Source of the DNA: Scytonematopsis contorta HA4267-MV1
GTDB lineage: Bacteria > Cyanobacteriota > Cyanobacteriia > Cyanobacteriales > Nostocaceae
Direction: 5' to 3'
Assembly: GCA_019359035.1 (NCBI GenBank)
Contig: JAHHIC010000087.1
Span: 1-64,000 of the forward strand
Length of the DNA: 64,000 nt
A program made the translations under genes and the position numbers. Shown piece by piece: positions 61,361 through 64,000 of this stretch. The notes beneath the pieces are model-generated. The model did no database searches, was not told the DNA's origin, and saw only the letters and a list, made by a program, of their open reading frames with translations. Positions within the stretch are counted from its first letter, which is position 1. The number at the start of each line of letters is the position of its first letter.

Positions 61361-61660
61361 GGAAAGAGACACCAATAAATAAAAGGTTGTTATTTTGCTA
61401 CAACCTTATATGATGTTTTTCCGCAGCTAAATGTAATTTATAAGATTTTTAAAACTTACGCTTGTTATAGTTTATTATTTGTATTAATAAAAATTTCTAA
61501 TTTTTCCGTTAAATATTACAAATTTATAGTTATTATTGTTTTGTGAATAAGAATTTTGGTAAATTATATTCAAAGAATACACTAATTGAATAGTACCTCT
61601 AAGGGTACTTTTAAAGGGTGCAGAAAATTAAAACAACACTTATACATGGAGACATTTTTG
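61361..61660. other. divergent promoter region between CHAT-STAND and methyltransferase genes
   Basis: 300 bp, very AT-rich after 61430. GTACCTCTAAGGGTAC near 61592 is a perfect small palindrome (GTACC/GGTAC). No gene is supported. Confidence 0.5.
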
Positions 61661-62473
61661 ATGACAGATTTCCCTTTATCTGCATACAAACAACAAATCC
61701 TTAATGACTTTAACAACCGTCCGCATTATGAGAATGAATTTCATAAACGAGCCGCAAATCGGCTAGTGGAGCTAGCAAAAATACAGCCAGGTAGGAAAAT
61801 CCTAGATATTGCGACTGGAAGTGGTCTTGTGGCTATTGCTGCGGCTCAGATTGTTGGTGATACTGGCTATGTTTTTGGCTTTGACATTTCTCCGGGAATG
61901 TTACAGCAAGCGCAGGAAAAAGTTACAGCTTTATCACTAAATAATATTCAGTTGGAGGAAGCCGATGCAGATGAGCGAGAATTCGAGGAAAATCAATTTG
62001 ACGCTGTCTTGTGTTCATCCGCAATAGTCTACCTCACAGATATTCCCAAAGCTTTACGTCGATGGCATTATACTTTAAAGACAAGGGGCATAATTGCATT
62101 TTCTTGTCTTGCAGAAACTTCTCCAAGTGCATCTGTCTTGTTTCGGGAAGTAGTACAGCGACATGGTATCACTATCCCCAACCCAAATGAGATACTTGGA
62201 ACACCTGATAAATGCAAACAAATGTTACAAACAATTGGTTTTGAAAAAATTGAAATCATGACTGAGGAATTTGGCTTTTACTTCCAAGACCCAGAAATTG
62301 GATGGACAGGTAATGCTAAAAGTGCATTTGGGCTTCAGGAAGTGCATTGGACAGAAGAAGAATTGAACAAGTGTAAACAGGAGTACTTTACACAATTATT
62401 AAATATGGCTTCAACTGAACAAGGATTTTGGAATGACATCACAATGTTCTTTGTAACTGCTTGTAAATACTAA
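61661..62473 (+). CDS. class I SAM-dependent methyltransferase
   Basis: 270 aa. Motif I is ILDIATGSGLVAIAAAQIVG (SAM-binding glycines), with the acidic end of strand 2 at GFDISPGMLQQA and motif IV-like FDAVLCSSAIVYLTDI. Methyltransf_11/UbiE type. Start at 61661 has GGAG 9 nt upstream; TTG 61586 and ATG 61646 are less suitable. The substrate is unknown; a small molecule is most likely. A TetR gene converges 40 bp downstream. Confidence 0.88.
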   Translation: MTDFPLSAYKQQILNDFNNRPHYENEFHKRAANRLVELAKIQPGRKILDIATGSGLVAIAAAQIVGDTGYVFGFDISPGMLQQAQEKVTALSLNNIQLEEADADEREFEENQFDAVLCSSAIVYLTDIPKALRRWHYTLKTRGIIAFSCLAETSPSASVLFREVVQRHGITIPNPNEILGTPDKCKQMLQTIGFEKIEIMTEEFGFYFQDPEIGWTGNAKSAFGLQEVHWTEEELNKCKQEYFTQLLNMASTEQGFWNDITMFFVTACKY

Positions 62474-62513
62474 ATTATTGGTTATCGATTAGCAAAATAT
62501 CTTGGCAAAATAT

Positions 62514-63122
62514 CTACTTCTGCAAATACTCATCAACCAAAATACCAGCTACTTTTGTCAATGACACCCCTGCAACAGTAGCAAACAAACGTCGTTGTGC
62601 AAAAGCTCCGTCAATTAACAGGGTTAAATTTATACCCAGTTCCTCTGATTCAATTACACCCGAATTTGTGGCTAGTTCAACCAATCGTTTAAGTACAGCT
62701 TGTTTATGCTCAATGGCTACCCGATGTCCCGGATAATCCAACTCTCCAAACTCAGAGCTAGTTACAATAAACGGACATCCCAAACAATCTGGTTTGGCTA
62801 ATAATTCGTCCAACCATTTAAATATCGCTAATAATTTTTCTCTTGGTTGGGAGTACCTGGCAATTTCCGCTTCTATTAATTCCCAAAAGCGTTGGTTGCG
62901 TCGCTGCAAATATGCTACCACCAAATCATCTTTTGACGGGTAATAACGATACAACGTTGTTTTTGCCACCCCGGACTTAGCAATAATGGTATCCACTCCT
63001 GTTGCACGAATCCCTTCTCGGTAGAATAATTCATCTGCAATATTCAGAATATGCTCTTTAAGTAAAGGCTTTGCATCATCCTGGGTTGCTTTTCCGGTTG
63101 CTTTAACAGGGGTTTTTGGCAT
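62514..63122 (-). CDS. TetR-family transcriptional repressor
   Basis: 202 aa from ATG 63122 (a TTG four codons upstream is inside the SD region). The HTH is GVDTIIAKSGVAKTTLYRYY followed by PSKDDLVVAYL, canonical TetR_N. The C-terminal domain (about 85-200) has a CLGCPF motif common in TetR_C members that sense lipophilic compounds. It probably represses itself and perhaps the convergent methyltransferase. Near-repeats of ATACAGACYTG lie just upstream. Confidence 0.92.
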   Translation of the reverse strand: MPKTPVKATGKATQDDAKPLLKEHILNIADELFYREGIRATGVDTIIAKSGVAKTTLYRYYPSKDDLVVAYLQRRNQRFWELIEAEIARYSQPREKLLAIFKWLDELLAKPDCLGCPFIVTSSEFGELDYPGHRVAIEHKQAVLKRLVELATNSGVIESEELGINLTLLIDGAFAQRRLFATVAGVSLTKVAGILVDEYLQK

Positions 63123-63504
63123 CTCTTTTTCCAAATTTTTAACTTTATGGGTATGATACAGACCTGACTGTAGTATAACAATACAGACTTGTCCGTTTTA
63201 CACAAAATGCTTGACGGGTAATGTGCTTTCGATAGTATCTCCACTACTTAACTTGCAGCATCAAAACCCACACAAGAGGTATGATTTTTACAGGAAAAGG
63301 GTGAGGATTTGTACATATAAAGTCTTGGTTCACTCAAGACATACACTTTCGGTAATTACTGGTATTTTTCCGGAAACTAGTTAAAAATTGCTGTAGAACG
63401 CTGATATAAAACTGATACTGATATAGACTCAGTATTTATTTGCGTATTAGTACGTAATTATCCAGGGTGCAATTGAGAATTTGTAATCAAACAATTTGAT
63501 AAAT
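63123..63504. other. tetR/CHAT divergent region
   Basis: 382 bp between the TetR gene and the CHAT gene at 63505, containing the ATACAGAC repeats and otherwise AT-rich DNA. No gene is supported. Confidence 0.5.
63156..63191. promoter_or_regulatory. candidate TetR operator
   Basis: ATACAGACCTG (63156-63166) and ATACAGACTTG (63181-63191) are 25 bp apart. Each sits in a partial dyad with ACAG/CTGT or ACAGAC/GTCCGT halves. The site is 34-69 bp upstream of the TetR ATG, where autorepression usually acts. Confidence 0.4.
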
Positions 63505-64000
63505 ATGTGGCATTACAAAGAAAAAATTGACACTGAGAACCTGGTCAAAAAAATCTTAGTTCTATCAGTCAATCCCAAAAACACAAGTAAGTTGCGTCTG
63601 GATGAAGAAGTGCGGGAAATTAAAACGGCACTACAACTATCTATAAATCGAGACAAACTTCAAATCTTTACAGAGACGGCTGTACGGGTGGATGATTTAT
63701 CTCGTGCTTTGTTTAACCATCAACCTCATATTGTTCATTTTTCCGGACATGGCTCAGGTATCGATGGACTAGCCTTGGAAGATAATTCAGGGCAAATGCA
63801 ACTTGTAAGTACAAAATCTTTAGCTTCGCTATTTAATTTGTTTCAAGAACAAGTTGAATGTGTCTTGCTCAATGCTTGCTATAGCGAGGTTCAAGCTACA
63901 GCCATTTTTGAACATATTGATTATGTGTTAGGAATGAATCAAAAAATAGAGGATATAGCAGCAATTAAGTTTGCCAGCGGATTTTATACTGCCTTAGGAG
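63505..64000 (+). CDS. CHAT domain protein, N-terminal part (runs off window)
   Basis: 165 codons are visible from ATG 63505, open to the edge. KILVLSVNPKNTSKLRLDEE leads to CHAT motifs HIVHFSGHGSGIDGLALE (catalytic His) and CVLLNACYSEVQA (catalytic Cys), then YVLGMNQKIEDIAAIKFASG. This subfamily usually has the CHAT protease at the N-terminus followed by another effector or sensor module that cannot be seen here. It is the second CHAT gene and fourth caspase-clan protease gene within 15.3 kb. Confidence 0.88.
   Translation, partial: MWHYKEKIDTENLVKKILVLSVNPKNTSKLRLDEEVREIKTALQLSINRDKLQIFTETAVRVDDLSRALFNHQPHIVHFSGHGSGIDGLALEDNSGQMQLVSTKSLASLFNLFQEQVECVLLNACYSEVQATAIFEHIDYVLGMNQKIEDIAAIKFASGFYTALG

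Noticed and set aside
1-64000. tRNA and rRNA genes
   Set aside because: No TPsiC-like or conserved rRNA segments were found by eye on either strand.

Overview
The window reads as chromosome of a filamentous, probably heterocyst-forming cyanobacterium (Nostocales, Rivularia/Calothrix-like). This rests on protein families (DUF3124, DUF1400, DUF7219-like, baeRF7-like, CHAT- and caspase-STAND-WD40 giants), a heptameric short tandem repeat array, a canonical NtcA box in front of a nitrite reductase gene, and one HIP1 octamer. I saw no rRNA or tRNA genes, CRISPR array or intact transposase.

Region 1 (about 0.1-34.5 kb) is an ion, envelope and stress homeostasis island. It holds a sensor kinase, an SLH protein, a P-type cation ATPase, a small holin-like protein, a fasciclin lipoprotein, an OB-fold protein, a pentapeptide lipoprotein, an APC permease, MgtE, a YflT-like stress protein, TrkA, DUF3124, a Na+/H+ antiporter, YihY, TrkH, a membrane kinase-like protein, a baeRF7-MscS-rhomboid operon, DUF389, DUF1400, ExoD and another kinase. 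It is full of gene wreckage: phospholipase D, AI-2E transporter, PRC-barrel, superoxide dismutase, GH63-like glucosidase, sorbosone dehydrogenase and a mechanosensitive-channel fragment. At 17.78-18.55 kb four fragments copied from 9.8, 20.6, 21.8 and 24.25 kb lie in the same order and orientation, like a collapsed second copy of the island. Eight intergenic sites carry two TGA-type half-sites exactly 11 bp apart, a candidate shared operator.

Region 2 (34.5-42.2 kb) has two large hybrid histidine-kinase-type sensors without receiver domains, a double UspA protein, a GNAT acetyltransferase, and remnants of a serine/threonine multi-kinase and an Rpn-type nuclease. Region 3 (42.2-45.8 kb) is a MITE-like element followed by nirB-nirD under a consensus NtcA site; the junction between the two genes has been invaded by repeat DNA.

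Region 4 (46.2-48.4 kb) is a tandem array of five near-identical small cysteine-containing proteins plus a divergent sixth, function unknown. Region 5 (48.7-64 kb) is a conflict or cell-death-like locus: caspase-STAND-WD40, a second caspase, a PI-PLC-like phosphodiesterase, a convergent CHAT-STAND-WD40 protein with 14 WD blades, a methyltransferase with a divergent TetR regulator, and the start of another CHAT protease at the window edge. The caspase/PI-PLC/CHAT set is the best candidate for an undescribed system.
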